Numbered from the stretch's first letter, positions 1 through 8,099 are shown. The stretch is 64,000 nucleotides of DNA from Halobaculum litoreum (GCF_030127125.1 NZ_CP126156.1:992001-1056000), one strand, 5' to 3'. Program-made: numbers and translations. Notes: generated by a model not told the origin, from the sequence alone.

Positions 1-49
1 TGCTGTCCAGTCACGTCACGACGATGGACTGTCGGGGGGATATAGCACC

Positions 50-89
50 GACTCCGCTCCCGCGGAGTCGCTCCCGACCTCGGGAGCGA
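50..89. repeat. two adjoining perfect inverted repeats upstream of the DUF6069 gene
   Basis: The first palindrome has 8-bp arms (50-57 and 62-69) around a 4-nt loop. The second has 10-bp arms (68-77 and 80-89) around a 2-nt loop and shares two bases with the first. Both lie immediately upstream of the TATA-like box at 92-98. They could be a paired operator for the downstream gene or a terminator for a gene ending before the window. Confidence 0.7.
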
Positions 90-91
90 CC

Positions 92-98
92 GGTTATC
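92..98 (+). promoter_or_regulatory. TATA-like box for DUF6069 gene
   Basis: GGTTATC is centred about 27 nt before the GTG start at 122, the spacing expected for a leaderless haloarchaeal transcript. Confidence 0.45.
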
Positions 99-121
99 TC
101 CTCGCCGCGCGTATCCTCCTC

Positions 122-604
122 GTGTCTACACGCTCCACGACCGACGCCGCGAGCCGGCCCGAGGCCGATCCGATCGCCCGACCCACCGCCGAACCCGCCG
201 CCGACACCGTCGCGGTCGTCGGGTCGCCGCTGCGGCGCCGCGTCGTCGTCGCGCTGGCGCTGGCCCTCCTCGCGGCCGTCGCCACTCGCGCGCTCGCCGC
301 CGTCGCGCTCGGCCCGGCGGCCGCGTCGTTCGACCCGCTCGGGATCGTGCCGCTGGCGGCGACCGCGACCGTCGCCGCGCTCGGTGCCGCGGCCGTCTAC
401 GCGGCGATCGGCCGGGTCAGCGACGCCCCCGAACGCACGTTCCTCGCCGTCTCGGCGGTCGTGTTGGCCGTCTCGTTCGTCCCGGTGGTCGCGGTGGGGC
501 CGTCGATCCCGGGGGCGACGACCGTCGCGCTCGTCGTCCTCGGCCTCGCCCACGTCCTCGTGGCCGCGGGCGTCGTCGGCGGACTGACCGGGCGCGTCGC
601 CTGA
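122..604 (+). CDS. DUF6069-type four-helix membrane protein
   Basis: The 160-residue product starts at a GTG. A polar, Pro/Ala-rich N-terminus of about 40 residues precedes four hydrophobic segments (roughly residues 42-62, 72-95, 104-124 and 130-155) joined by very short loops. This size and layout match the DUF6069 family of small membrane proteins, whose function is unknown. The start is supported by a TATA-like box 27 nt upstream, and two hairpins sit just before that box. It is transcribed alone, convergent with the MaoC gene. The family call is from recalled pattern and is moderate. Confidence 0.7.
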   Translation: MSTRSTTDAASRPEADPIARPTAEPAADTVAVVGSPLRRRVVVALALALLAAVATRALAAVALGPAAASFDPLGIVPLAATATVAALGAAAVYAAIGRVSDAPERTFLAVSAVVLAVSFVPVVAVGPSIPGATTVALVVLGLAHVLVAAGVVGGLTGRVA

Positions 605-680
605 TCGACGGGTCGCGCCGCCCGTTCGCTCGGCGGCGCCCCGGCGCGCTTCTCCTCCGACTCGTTCCAACCGCTCCGAC

Positions 681-1079
681 TCACTCCAGCACCACGCCCT
701 CGAACCCGCCCGTCATCACGAGCTCTTCCCCGTCGGCGTCGCCGCGGTAGCAGACGATGTCGGCCGTCATCTCCGCGCGGTCGTCGCGCCGGGTCACGTC
801 CGTGACGGTCACCTCGCAGACGATGCGCTGGCCCGTGTACACCGGCCGGAGGAACTCGTAGGTCATCTCCCGCGCGAGCACGTCGAGGTCGCCGCCGATC
901 TTCGTCGGCAGCGTCGCCGTGAGCAGGCCGTGGACGAGCAGCCGCCCCTCGTCGTCGGGCACCTCGTGGTGGTCGCCGCGGTCGCCGGAGACGTCGGCGA
1001 ACGCACGCACGTCGTCGGTGGTGAAGGTCCGTTCGTGGCGGAGGACGCTGCCGGGGTCGGGGAGGTCGTCGGGGTGCAC
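681..1079 (-). CDS. MaoC-like hot-dog fold dehydratase
   Basis: The 132-residue product resembles MaoC/(R)-specific enoyl-CoA hydratase domain proteins, which usually hydrate or dehydrate acyl-CoA thioesters in the cytoplasm. Visible features are an N-terminal FTTDDVRAFADVSGD segment, the active-site region with D followed by H (GDHHEVPDDEGR), and the HGLLTATL helix typical of the hot-dog fold. Length is normal for a single-domain MaoC protein. It lies 82 nt downstream of the amidohydrolase gene on the same strand and may be the last gene of that operon. The natural substrate cannot be inferred. Confidence 0.85.
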   Translation of the reverse strand: MHPDDLPDPGSVLRHERTFTTDDVRAFADVSGDRGDHHEVPDDEGRLLVHGLLTATLPTKIGGDLDVLAREMTYEFLRPVYTGQRIVCEVTVTDVTRRDDRAEMTADIVCYRGDADGEELVMTGGFEGVVLE

Positions 1080-1161
1080 ACGCGACGTGTCACCGCGACG
1101 GCGCTTGGACCTGTCGCCGACCGGGGGTGGCGATCGCCCCCGCCGGACCGGCTCGCCCCGG

Positions 1162-2222
1162 CTACGGGACGACCGCCTTCACGTCGCCCTGTCCGGCGCG
1201 GCGGACGACCGCCCGGACCGGGTCGCGGACGCCGGCGAGGTTGTCGCTGTCCCCGTCGAGCACGAGCAGACGGGCGTCGCGTCCCGGCTCGATCGCGCCG
1301 CAGTTCAGGCCGGCCACGGCGGCGCCGGCGGCGGTCGCCATCCGGAGCACCTCGACGGCGGTCGCGTCGGTGAGCTTCGCGGCGAACTCCATCTCGCGGA
1401 ACATCGACGGGCTGTCGAGCATCACGTTGTCCGTGCCGAGCGCGACGGTCGTCCGGTCGAGCAGGTCGCGCAGCGGCGGGACGCCGACGCCCGTCACGAG
1501 GTTCGAGCGCGGGCAGACGACGACCGGCCACCCCTCGGCGGCGAGGCGGTCGAGGTGGCGCTCCTCCGGGTGGACCACGTGGACGAGGTGGTCGGGGTCG
1601 AGATCCATCGCCGCGTCGAGGTCGTGGGGGTCGCGCTCGCCGGCGTGGATGCCGAACAGTTTGCCGGCCGCGCGCGTGGCCGCCCGCTCGGCGTCGAAGT
1701 CTGCGTCGCGGGCGCCGCTGGCGCCGAAGCCCGCCGCGAACGGGTGTTCCATGGCGGCGACCGTCTCGCGCCCGAGCACGACCGACTCGACCGGGAGCCC
1801 GTCGACGGCCGCCGCGATGGCGTCGACGCCGGCGACGCCCCCTCGCGGAACTCCACGTGGGCGGTCGTCCCCGTGGCGTGCATGTACCGCAGCGAGCGCC
1901 GCATCGCGGCGACCAACTCCTCGTCGGGCGTCTCCCGGAGGATCCGGTGTTTCAGGCCGTCCGGCGGCGCGACGAGCGCGTCGAGGTCGAGTCTCCGGCC
2001 GGCCTCCTTCGCGACGGAGTCGCCGATGTGGGTGTGGGCGTTGACGAAGGCGGGACAGACGATGTCGTCGCTCGCGACCGACGCCTCCTCGATTGCGGCG
2101 ATCGCGCCGTCCTCGACGACCACGCGCCCCTCGACGGCCTCGAAGTCCTCGCCCACGAGCACCGTCCCCTCGTACGTCTCCGTGTCGCCCGACCCCGGCT
2201 CGTCCGCGGCGGGGTCGGTCAC
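1162..2222 (-). pseudogene. amidohydrolase (cytosine deaminase/chlorohydrolase-like), frameshifted
   Basis: Two frames together give a complete metal-dependent amidohydrolase of about 353 residues. The N-terminal frame (from GTG 2222) carries the metal motif NAHTHIGDS. The C-terminal frame carries the remaining ligands (FGIHAGE, HVVHPEE, LGTDN) and ends at 1162. The frames join at a C5 run (1838-1842): adding one base gives HVEFREGGVAGVDAIAAAV with no loss. The start overlaps the upstream HD gene stop as GTGA, so the two are probably cotranscribed. The enzyme likely deaminates or hydrolyses a cyclic nitrogen compound. Either the gene is truly broken or the assembly dropped a base; I favour the latter. 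Confidence 0.8.
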
Positions 2223-3457
2223 CGGCCCGCCCCCGCCTCGAACTCGTCGAGGCTCGCGTTGACGCGGCGCCGCACGTCCGAGACGAGCGTGCCGTCCACG
2301 TCGAGGCCGAGCACGTCGACGGCGGCCTTCCCGACCCGTTCGGTCGCGTCGGCGACGGTGTACACGCCCATCCGCCACTGCTGTTTCTGGGCGGTCCGCA
2401 ACCCCTCGACGAGCGGCGAGTGGTCGCCCAGCCGGCGGATCTCGCCGTTGACGAGCACCTCCGAGGTGGACTCCGTCATCGACGGCTCGCCGGGCACGTC
2501 GAGGACGACCTCGTCGGCGGGGACGGACGCCCGTTCGGCGATCTCCGCCTCCAACTCCCGCACCGCCTCGTGGTCGGCCTCGCGCAGGGCTTCGGGCGTG
2601 TCGTCGTACTCGGCCCACACGGCCCGCTTGAACAGGTCGCGCCGGTCGTAGCGTGCGGCGAACTCGGCGGTGGCCGGCTCCGTGCGCAGCGCCGAGACGA
2701 GGTCGTAGTCGTCCATCCGGCGCACCTGCCCGGCGTCGATGTCGGGCGTCGCCAGCAGGCGCTCGACGGCGCGCCGGAGCATCGCCTTCGAGATGCGGGC
2801 GACCGGGTGGGCGTACACCGTCGGCGTCATCAGCGCCCGCGCCATCAGCAGCGACTCGGCGGTCTGGACGTTCCCCTCGTCGAGCACGAGGTCGCCGTCG
2901 GCGAACGTCAACTCGCGGACGAGGCGTTCGTGGTCGATGGTGCCGTAGGGGACGCCGGTGTGGTGGGCGTCGCGCACGAGGTAGTCCATGCGGTCGACGT
3001 CGAGTTCGCCCGAGACGAGCTGGCCGTACTGCCCCTCGCCGGCGATGAGGCCGGCGATCCGCTCGGGGTCGAGGTCGTGCGCCTCCAGCACGTCGCCGAC
3101 CTCCGTCTCGACGAGGAGGTCCGACACGTCGTCGTGGTAGAGGCCGGTGTGACGGTGGACCAGCTCCTCGACGTTGTGCGAGAACGGCGCGTGGCCGATG
3201 TCGTGGAGGAGGGCTGCGGCACGGACGCGCTCGGCCTCGACGCCCCCGATACCGATCGAGTCGAGCGCGCGGTCGGCGAGGTGGTACACGCCCAGCGAGT
3301 GCTCGAACCGGGTGTGGTTCGCGGAGGGGTACACCAGTTTCACGGTGCCCAGTTGGGCGATCCGTCGCAGCCGCTGGACCGGCCCCGTGTCGAGGAGGTC
3401 CGCCGCGACGCCGTCCACGGAGATGTGGTCGTGGACGGAGTCTTTGATCGTCGTCAT
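2219..3457 (-). CDS. HD-domain phosphohydrolase, copy 1 (SAMHD1/dGTPase-like)
   Basis: The 412-residue protein belongs to the COG1078 type of HD hydrolases, which resemble dNTP triphosphohydrolases. The metal site is visible as RFEHS (H53), HD at 85-86 with H89 and H94 (LLHDIGHAPFSH), and the later VDRMDYLVRDA segment with its Asp. A TATA-like box lies 28 nt before the start. A close paralogue of the same architecture begins at 5506; 38 consecutive residues and 114 bp are identical between them (2913-3026 here). It heads a probable operon with the amidohydrolase and MaoC genes. The substrate, possibly dNTPs, is inferred from the family only. Confidence 0.88.
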   Translation of the reverse strand: MTTIKDSVHDHISVDGVAADLLDTGPVQRLRRIAQLGTVKLVYPSANHTRFEHSLGVYHLADRALDSIGIGGVEAERVRAAALLHDIGHAPFSHNVEELVHRHTGLYHDDVSDLLVETEVGDVLEAHDLDPERIAGLIAGEGQYGQLVSGELDVDRMDYLVRDAHHTGVPYGTIDHERLVRELTFADGDLVLDEGNVQTAESLLMARALMTPTVYAHPVARISKAMLRRAVERLLATPDIDAGQVRRMDDYDLVSALRTEPATAEFAARYDRRDLFKRAVWAEYDDTPEALREADHEAVRELEAEIAERASVPADEVVLDVPGEPSMTESTSEVLVNGEIRRLGDHSPLVEGLRTAQKQQWRMGVYTVADATERVGKAAVDVLGLDVDGTLVSDVRRRVNASLDEFEAGAGR

Positions 3458-3480
3458 CGACCCGGGGTTCGCCGTCGCCC

Positions 3481-3490
3481 GCTATAAACT
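3481..3490 (-). promoter_or_regulatory. TATA box of the HD/amidohydrolase/MaoC operon
   Basis: On the minus strand this reads AGTTTATAGC, centred 28 nt before ATG 3457. It is one of the best TATA matches in the window. Confidence 0.6.
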
Positions 3491-3548
3491 GTCGGCGAGG
3501 GCCCGGGTGGGGCGGCGTCGTGTTTGCTCCGTGACGGACGGCCCGAAA

Positions 3549-3556
3549 CCATATTC
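3549..3556 (+). promoter_or_regulatory. TATA-like box of the lipoprotein gene
   Basis: CCATATTC is centred 28 nt before ATG 3580, facing away from the HD copy 1 promoter about 60 bp away. Confidence 0.5.
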
Positions 3557-3579
3557 GCGCCCCGACCGTCCGCGGTCGT

Positions 3580-4320
3580 ATGAGAGCAGGCACACGACGG
3601 TCCCTCTGGATAGCTGCCGGACTCGCCCTCCTCGTCGCGCTCGCGGGCTGTACCGGCGGCGGCGCACCGTACGAGAGCGCGCCGTCCGCCGAGGAGGTCG
3701 AGGCGGGCCACGAGGAGGCCCTGCGCGAGGCGGGGAGCTTCACGTACAACCAATCGGTCTCCGTCAACGGGAGCCTGTTCGACGTCACGAGCGACACGAC
3801 CGCCGCGGTCGACCTCGACGGCGACGCGTACCTCGTCGAGACGCGGACCGGCGACTCCGGCGTCGCGGTGTACGCGCCGGGCGGGGAGCGGCCGTACGTC
3901 CGCACGCAGTCCGGCAACACGATCCGGTACGAGCGCGGGGAGAACGGGTCGGTGCCGAACGCGAGCCGCTTCGTCGCGCCGCCGCTGTCGGAGCTGTCCG
4001 ACTCCTTCGAGTTCGCCGCCAACGGCACCGCACAGGTCGACGGGACACGGACGTACGTGTACGAGGCGAACCTCTCGACGCTGAACGAGTCGGCCGTCGG
4101 GCCGGTCGGCGAGGCGCTCGCCGAGGCCGAGGCGACCGACGCGACCGTCCGCGTGTACCTCCGGAGCGACGGGCTGGTGAAGCGCGTCCGCTACGCGTTC
4201 GTGGTCGACGGCTTCGGCGAGCCGACGCGGCTCTCCCTGACGCTCACCTACGAGGACGTCGGCTCCACGACGGTCGACGAGCCGTCGTGGCTGTCGGAGG
4301 CGGAGTCGGCGACGAGTTGA
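3580..4320 (+). CDS. haloarchaeal lipoprotein (DUF7537-like)
   Basis: The 246-residue product has a signal peptide with basic start, hydrophobic core and a lipobox ending LVALAGC (Cys about residue 23), so it is probably lipid-anchored outside the membrane. The mature part is acidic and beta-rich, with several N-x-S/T sequons (NQS, NGS, NAS, NGT), consistent with a glycosylated surface protein. A central region of the form GTRTYVYEANLS...LRSDGLVKRVRYAFVVDG resembles LolA/LppX-like haloarchaeal lipoproteins of the DUF7537 kind. It sits between the two HD paralogues. Function is unknown. Confidence 0.75.
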   Translation: MRAGTRRSLWIAAGLALLVALAGCTGGGAPYESAPSAEEVEAGHEEALREAGSFTYNQSVSVNGSLFDVTSDTTAAVDLDGDAYLVETRTGDSGVAVYAPGGERPYVRTQSGNTIRYERGENGSVPNASRFVAPPLSELSDSFEFAANGTAQVDGTRTYVYEANLSTLNESAVGPVGEALAEAEATDATVRVYLRSDGLVKRVRYAFVVDGFGEPTRLSLTLTYEDVGSTTVDEPSWLSEAESATS

Positions 4321-4330
4321 GTTCCGCGGC

Positions 4331-5506
4331 TCAGTCCCGGATCGGTCCCGCCCGCACGCCGAGGACCTCCTCGGCGGCGGCGGCGACGGCGTCCGTCTCC
4401 GCGGCGGGCGCGTACACGCCCATCCGCCAGCCGGCGCGCTGGGCGGCGCGCAGGCCCGCGACCAGCTCCGAGGCGTCCTCCAGTCGCTGGGGGACGCCGT
4501 CGACGACGACCCGGCTTCCGGCCTCGGTGAACGTCGGACGGCCGGGGGCGTCGACGACGACGTCGCGGGCGTCGACATCGGCGAGGGCCGCGATCTCGCG
4601 TTCCGCGGCGCGTTCGTCCCCGTGGTCCATCTCGACCACGTCCGCGGGCGTCGCCGACAGGTCCGTCCACACCGCCCGCTTGAACAGGTCGCGGTACTCG
4701 ATGCGCTCGCCGAGGTGCGGGACGTGCTCGCGCAGGGCCACGAGGAGGTCGTGGTCGGCCATCCGCCGGAACCGCTCCACGTCGATGCCCGCGTCCGACT
4801 CCAGCAGTCGCTCGGAGGCGCGCTCCAGCATCGCGCCCGCCACCCGCGAGACGTGGTGCCGGTAGACGGTCGCGTCCATCAGCGCCCGCGCGAGCAGCAG
4901 CGACTCGGCGGTCTGGACGTTCCCCTCCGCGAGCACGAGCGCCCCGTCCCGGTACTGCAGTTCGCGGACGAGGCGTTCGTGGTCGATGGTGCCGTAGGGG
5001 ACGCCGGTGTGGTGGGCGTCGCGCACGAGGTAGTCCATGCGGTCGACGTCGAGTTCGCCCGAGACGAGCTGGCCGAGTTCGCCCTCGCCGCGGACGATCG
5101 CGGCGACGCGGTCGACGGAGAGGCCGTGCGCGCGGAGGACGTCGCCCGCGTCCGTCCCGCCGAGGAGGTCGCCGAGTTCGTCGTGGTCGACGCCGGTGCG
5201 CCGCCGGATCACCTCCTCGGTCTGGTGGCCGTACGGCCCGTGGCCGACGTCGTGGAGGAGGGCGGCCGCGCGGAGGTGGCGGGCGCGGTCGCCGTCGACG
5301 CCGAGGTACTCCAGCGCGCGGTCGGCGAGGTGGTACACGCCCAGCGAGTGCTCGAACCGGGTGTGGGAGGCGGAGGGGTAGACGAGACGGACCGTCGAGA
5401 GCTGCTTGATGTGGCGCAGTCGCTGGAGGGTGCGCGTGTCGAGGAGGTCCGCGGCGACAGGGTCGAGGGTGATGTAGTCGTGGACGCTGTCCTTGATCGC
5501 CTTCAT
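4331..5506 (-). CDS. HD-domain phosphohydrolase, copy 2 (SAMHD1/dGTPase-like)
   Basis: The 391-residue paralogue of the gene ending at 2219 aligns without gaps over its first 100 residues: RFEHS with H53, HD at 85-86, then GHGPYGH. The identical 38-residue segment ending GTIDHERLVREL is encoded by 114 identical bases (4962-5075), and a further stretch of about 52 bp near 5310-5365 is also identical. The C-terminal half diverges. It is convergent with the lipoprotein gene. Start ATG is chosen from the family's conserved KDSVHD beginning. Confidence 0.88.
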   Translation of the reverse strand: MKAIKDSVHDYITLDPVAADLLDTRTLQRLRHIKQLSTVRLVYPSASHTRFEHSLGVYHLADRALEYLGVDGDRARHLRAAALLHDVGHGPYGHQTEEVIRRRTGVDHDELGDLLGGTDAGDVLRAHGLSVDRVAAIVRGEGELGQLVSGELDVDRMDYLVRDAHHTGVPYGTIDHERLVRELQYRDGALVLAEGNVQTAESLLLARALMDATVYRHHVSRVAGAMLERASERLLESDAGIDVERFRRMADHDLLVALREHVPHLGERIEYRDLFKRAVWTDLSATPADVVEMDHGDERAAEREIAALADVDARDVVVDAPGRPTFTEAGSRVVVDGVPQRLEDASELVAGLRAAQRAGWRMGVYAPAAETDAVAAAAEEVLGVRAGPIRD

Positions 5507-5567
5507 ATGACTGTCTCGTATCGCGTGGGTCGGTGGTGTATGGTTACCGGTGTCCCCTCGGCCGCGC

Positions 5568-6017
5568 TCAGATCGGGACGCCGGACTCCTCGTAGTCGGT
5601 CCCGAGGATGACCATCGTCTGGGAGCGGTCGAACCCGTCCATCGTCGCGATCTGTCCGAACATCAGCTCGCGGAGGTCGTCGGTCGACTCCGCGTACACC
5701 CGCAACATCACGTCGTACTCGCCGGTCGTGAGGTGGACCTCTCGCACCCCCTCGACCTCGCGGAGCGTCTCCAGCGCCTCCTCCTCGTGGCCCTGCCGCA
5801 CGCGCAGGCCGACGAACGCCGACACGCCGTAGCCCAGCGCCTTCGGGTCGACCTCCGCGCGGTAGCCCCGCAACACCCCCGCCTCCTCCAGCCGGGAGAC
5901 GCGCTCGTGGACCGTCGCGCTCGACATGTCGATCCGGCGCGCCACCTCGCTGAACGGCGTCCGCGCGTCCTCCTGGAGGATCCGGAGGATGGCGCGATCG
6001 GTGTCGTCGAGTTCCAT
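5568..6017 (-). CDS. Lrp/AsnC-family transcriptional regulator
   Basis: The 149-residue protein has the usual two halves. An N-terminal winged helix-turn-helix (LDDTDRAILRILQEDAR...VHERVSRLEEAGVLRGY, residues 2-58) is followed by an alpha/beta RAM ligand-binding domain (about 65-145) with the RQGHEEEALETL and GEYDVMLRVYAES elements. Such proteins form octamers and control amino-acid and central metabolism genes. It is monocistronic in appearance. The start ATG 6017 gives the canonical MELDDTDR beginning. The target genes are not evident from context. Confidence 0.93.
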   Translation of the reverse strand: MELDDTDRAILRILQEDARTPFSEVARRIDMSSATVHERVSRLEEAGVLRGYRAEVDPKALGYGVSAFVGLRVRQGHEEEALETLREVEGVREVHLTTGEYDVMLRVYAESTDDLRELMFGQIATMDGFDRSQTMVILGTDYEESGVPI

Positions 6018-6082
6018 GGCCGTTCTCCCCGCCTCACGACCTTTGCAGTTCGGGTTCCCGCGACCGGGCGCTGGCCGGGGGG

Positions 6083-6904
6083 TTACGCTCGCTCGACGTC
6101 GCGGACCGCCCGCGCCGCCGCCAGCGCCTCGTCGTGGAGCGGGCCGTTCGAGGCGACCAGCCCCGTCGAGTCGTGACGCCACGGGTCGCCGTCGAGGTCC
6201 GTCACGGTCCCGCCGGCGGTGCGCACCATGTGGACGCCGGCGACGGTGTCCCACGGGTTGCACCGCACGTTCGTGAACGTCGCGTCGAGCGCGCCCTCGG
6301 CGACCATCGCGAGCGTCACCTGCGCGGAGCCGAACCGCCGCAGGTCGTTGAACCGCTCGACGACCTCCGTGCACGCGGCGGCGTACTCGTCGCGGGCGTC
6401 GAAGTCCCACCAGACGGTCGGCGTCGCCGCCGCGGTCTCGGGGTCGTCACGGTCGCTGACGGCGACCGGGTCGCCGTTGCGCGTCACGGCGTCGCCGTCG
6501 GCGACGTACACGTCGTCCATGGCGGGCAGCGCGACGGCCGAGGCGACCGGCTCGCCGTCGACGACGGCCGCGACCGCGGTGGCGAACGCGCGGATGTCGC
6601 GCACGTAGTTGTTCGTCCCGTCGATCGGGTCGATCACCCACGTCGCGCCCGCGTCGGGCACGGCCTTCAGTTCGTCCTCCTCCTCGCCGACGACCGCGTC
6701 GTCCGGGAACGCCTCCCGGATACGCTCGATCACGCGGCGCTGGCTCTCGCGGTCGGCCTCCGTCACCACGTTCGTCTTGCCGCCCTTGCGCTCCACGTCG
6801 ATGTCGCGCCGGAAGTGCTCGCCGGCGACGGCCGCGCCCGCTCGCGCGGCGGCCGCCGCGACGGTCGCCCGGTCGCCCCCGCCGTCGTGTTCGCCTGTCG
6901 TCAT
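6083..6904 (-). CDS. inositol monophosphatase / fructose-1,6-bisphosphatase superfamily phosphatase
   Basis: The 273-residue protein shows the lithium-sensitive phosphatase signatures: KGGKTNVVTEADRESQ, the metal-binding GEEED and DPIDGTNNYVR, and the C-terminal CNPWDTVAGVHMVRTAGG. It should dephosphorylate a sugar or inositol phosphate using Mg2+. ATG 6904 is preferred over an in-frame GTG eight codons upstream because the family N-terminus aligns there and a TATA-like CTATTC lies about 28 nt before it. Exact substrate (inositol phosphate versus fructose bisphosphate) cannot be decided by eye. Confidence 0.9.
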   Translation of the reverse strand: MTTGEHDGGGDRATVAAAAARAGAAVAGEHFRRDIDVERKGGKTNVVTEADRESQRRVIERIREAFPDDAVVGEEEDELKAVPDAGATWVIDPIDGTNNYVRDIRAFATAVAAVVDGEPVASAVALPAMDDVYVADGDAVTRNGDPVAVSDRDDPETAAATPTVWWDFDARDEYAAACTEVVERFNDLRRFGSAQVTLAMVAEGALDATFTNVRCNPWDTVAGVHMVRTAGGTVTDLDGDPWRHDSTGLVASNGPLHDEALAAARAVRDVERA

Positions 6905-6986
6905 GCACCGGTGTCCGTGAACCGGCACGGAATAGGCGTCGGTTCCGTCCCGTGGAGTTTAGCCCGTCGCCCGTGTGCGGGTGGGT

Positions 6987-7316
6987 ATGGACGACGAGCC
7001 GGACGACCGCGACGGATCCGACGCGCCGGGCCTCCCGGAGCCCGCGGCGCCCGACGACGCGGACCTCCCGGCGGACGTGGAGGCGGCGCTCACCCAACTC
7101 GTCGAGGCCGCCCGCGACGCGGTCCGGGACGGCCGCACGGACGACGCGCTGGCGGCCGTCGACACCGCCCGGACGGTCGCCTCGAACAAGCTCCCGGCCG
7201 GGGACCGCAGGGACCGACTCGTCCACGGCTGCGACCGCGTCGCCGACCTCGCCGCGGACGACCCCGCCGTCGCGACCGAGTATCTCGCCGCGCTGCGGCG
7301 CCGGCTCCCGCCGTAG
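6987..7316 (+). CDS. small acidic haloarchaeal protein, unknown function
   Basis: The 109-residue product has a disordered Asp/Pro-rich N-terminus (about 30 residues), then a helical domain with AALTQLVEAARDAVRDG and TEYLAALRRRL. It carries no signal peptide, membrane span or metal motif. The start is ATG 6987, four codons inside the longest open frame, because the upstream codons lie at the promoter. It diverges from the phosphatase gene. I do not recognise a characterised family. Confidence 0.65.
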   Translation: MDDEPDDRDGSDAPGLPEPAAPDDADLPADVEAALTQLVEAARDAVRDGRTDDALAAVDTARTVASNKLPAGDRRDRLVHGCDRVADLAADDPAVATEYLAALRRRLPP

Positions 7317-7322
7317 GTACAC

Positions 7323-7340
7323 CTACTCGAAACTGAGTAG
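7323..7340. promoter_or_regulatory. palindromic operator-like site with partial direct copy at 7393-7405
   Basis: CTACTC (7323-7328) and GAGTAG (7335-7340) form a perfect inverted repeat around GAAACT and are followed directly by an AT-rich TAAATATC. The sequence TACTCGAAACYGA recurs at 7393-7405, about 69 bp downstream and just before the TATA-like box at 7417. The pair lies in the 131-bp gap before the 83-residue gene and looks like a regulator-binding pair. Confidence 0.45.
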
Positions 7341-7416
7341 TAAATATCGGAAGATCCGCCGTTTTCCGGACTCACAGACCTCGAGGGCCGTTTACTCGAA
7401 ACCGACTCAGACCGGA

Positions 7417-7422
7417 GTTAAG
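7417..7422 (+). promoter_or_regulatory. TATA-like box for the 83-residue gene
   Basis: GTTAAG is centred about 28 nt before ATG 7448. Confidence 0.4.
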
Positions 7423-7447
7423 TGGGATCGGTGCCATTCGTCACTCA

Positions 7448-7699
7448 ATGCGCCCGAGTGAGGCGGTCAGACAGATCGAATACGTGATCGACGCGACGAC
7501 GACCGACGGCGGCCGACGCTGTGCGGCCGGCTACCGCCCGGCGTTCGAACGCGTCCACGCCGCCGGCGGCGGCGCCGACGTGGCCGATCTGGCGGCCACG
7601 CTCGGCGCGGAGGTGCGCGACGGCAGCCGTCCGGACCCCGCGGAGGCCGGCCGCGTCGCCGACGAACTGCTCGGCGTCGCGACCGACGGCGGCGAGTAG
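7448..7699 (+). CDS. small orphan protein, unknown function
   Basis: The 83-residue product is soluble and predicted helical (SEAVRQIEYVIDA; AATLGAEVRDG; AGRVADELLGVA) with no recognisable motif. Its promoter region is unusually elaborate for the window, with a palindrome and repeated half-site. The TATA-like box 28 nt upstream supports the start. It ends 163 bp before the 3' end of the opposing tRNA-Leu gene. Confidence 0.6.
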   Translation: MRPSEAVRQIEYVIDATTTDGGRRCAAGYRPAFERVHAAGGGADVADLAATLGAEVRDGSRPDPAEAGRVADELLGVATDGGE

Positions 7700-7809
7700 C
7701 CGTCCCCTTCTCCTCTCGGCGTCGCCCTCGCGAGCGACCGCTCCGACCCGGCTCCGTCGGCGCCGTGGCGGCCGCTCTCGGGGCTTGGGTCGGCAGTGAG
7801 TTGTGCGAG

Positions 7810-7837
7810 GGAAGAGCGCTCCGTGAGAGCGTCTTCC
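7810..7837. repeat. hairpin and tRNA 3'-end duplicate beside tRNA-Leu
   Basis: An 11-bp stem with one bulged G (7810-7821 pairing 7827-7837) and a 5-nt loop lies just past the 3' end of tRNA-Leu. Beside it the 11-nt string TGCGAGGGAAG (7804-7814) exactly repeats the tRNA 3' terminus at 7863-7873. It could be a terminator or processing structure, or a relic of integration. Confidence 0.45.
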
Positions 7838-7862
7838 GCATCTCGGGGGTGGACCCCGGCGA

Positions 7863-7946
7863 TGCGAGGGAAGGGATTTGAACCCTTGGACCTCTACAGG
7901 AGCGGATCTTGAGTCCGCCGCCGTTTCCGAGCTTGGCTACCCTCGC
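7863..7946 (-). tRNA. tRNA-Leu (anticodon CAA)
   Basis: A type II tRNA of 84 nt including the discriminator A. Acceptor arm GCGAGGG/CCCTCGC is fully paired, the anticodon stem GCGGA/TCCGC encloses loop CTCAAGA with anticodon CAA, the long variable arm is typical of tRNA-Leu, and the T arm is AAGGG-TTCAAAT-CCCTT. CCA is not encoded and no intron is seen. Confidence 0.95.
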
Positions 7947-8099
7947 ACGCACTCGCAGGGAGGCCGTGCCCGGGCCTTAATGCTCCGGTTTCCGACGACC
8001 GCAGCCCCCCCGACGGGGCTCGGCCCCGTGGCGCTCGGTCGGGGCCGGGGTCGGGGTCGGGTGCCGCGGAAGGGACCGAGGCGGCCGGCCGACCGGACG

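Noticed and set aside
2219-5506. Possible defence island, because two SAMHD1-like hydrolases flank a lipoprotein
   Set aside because: No other defence genes are present; the proteins match a widespread housekeeping HD family.
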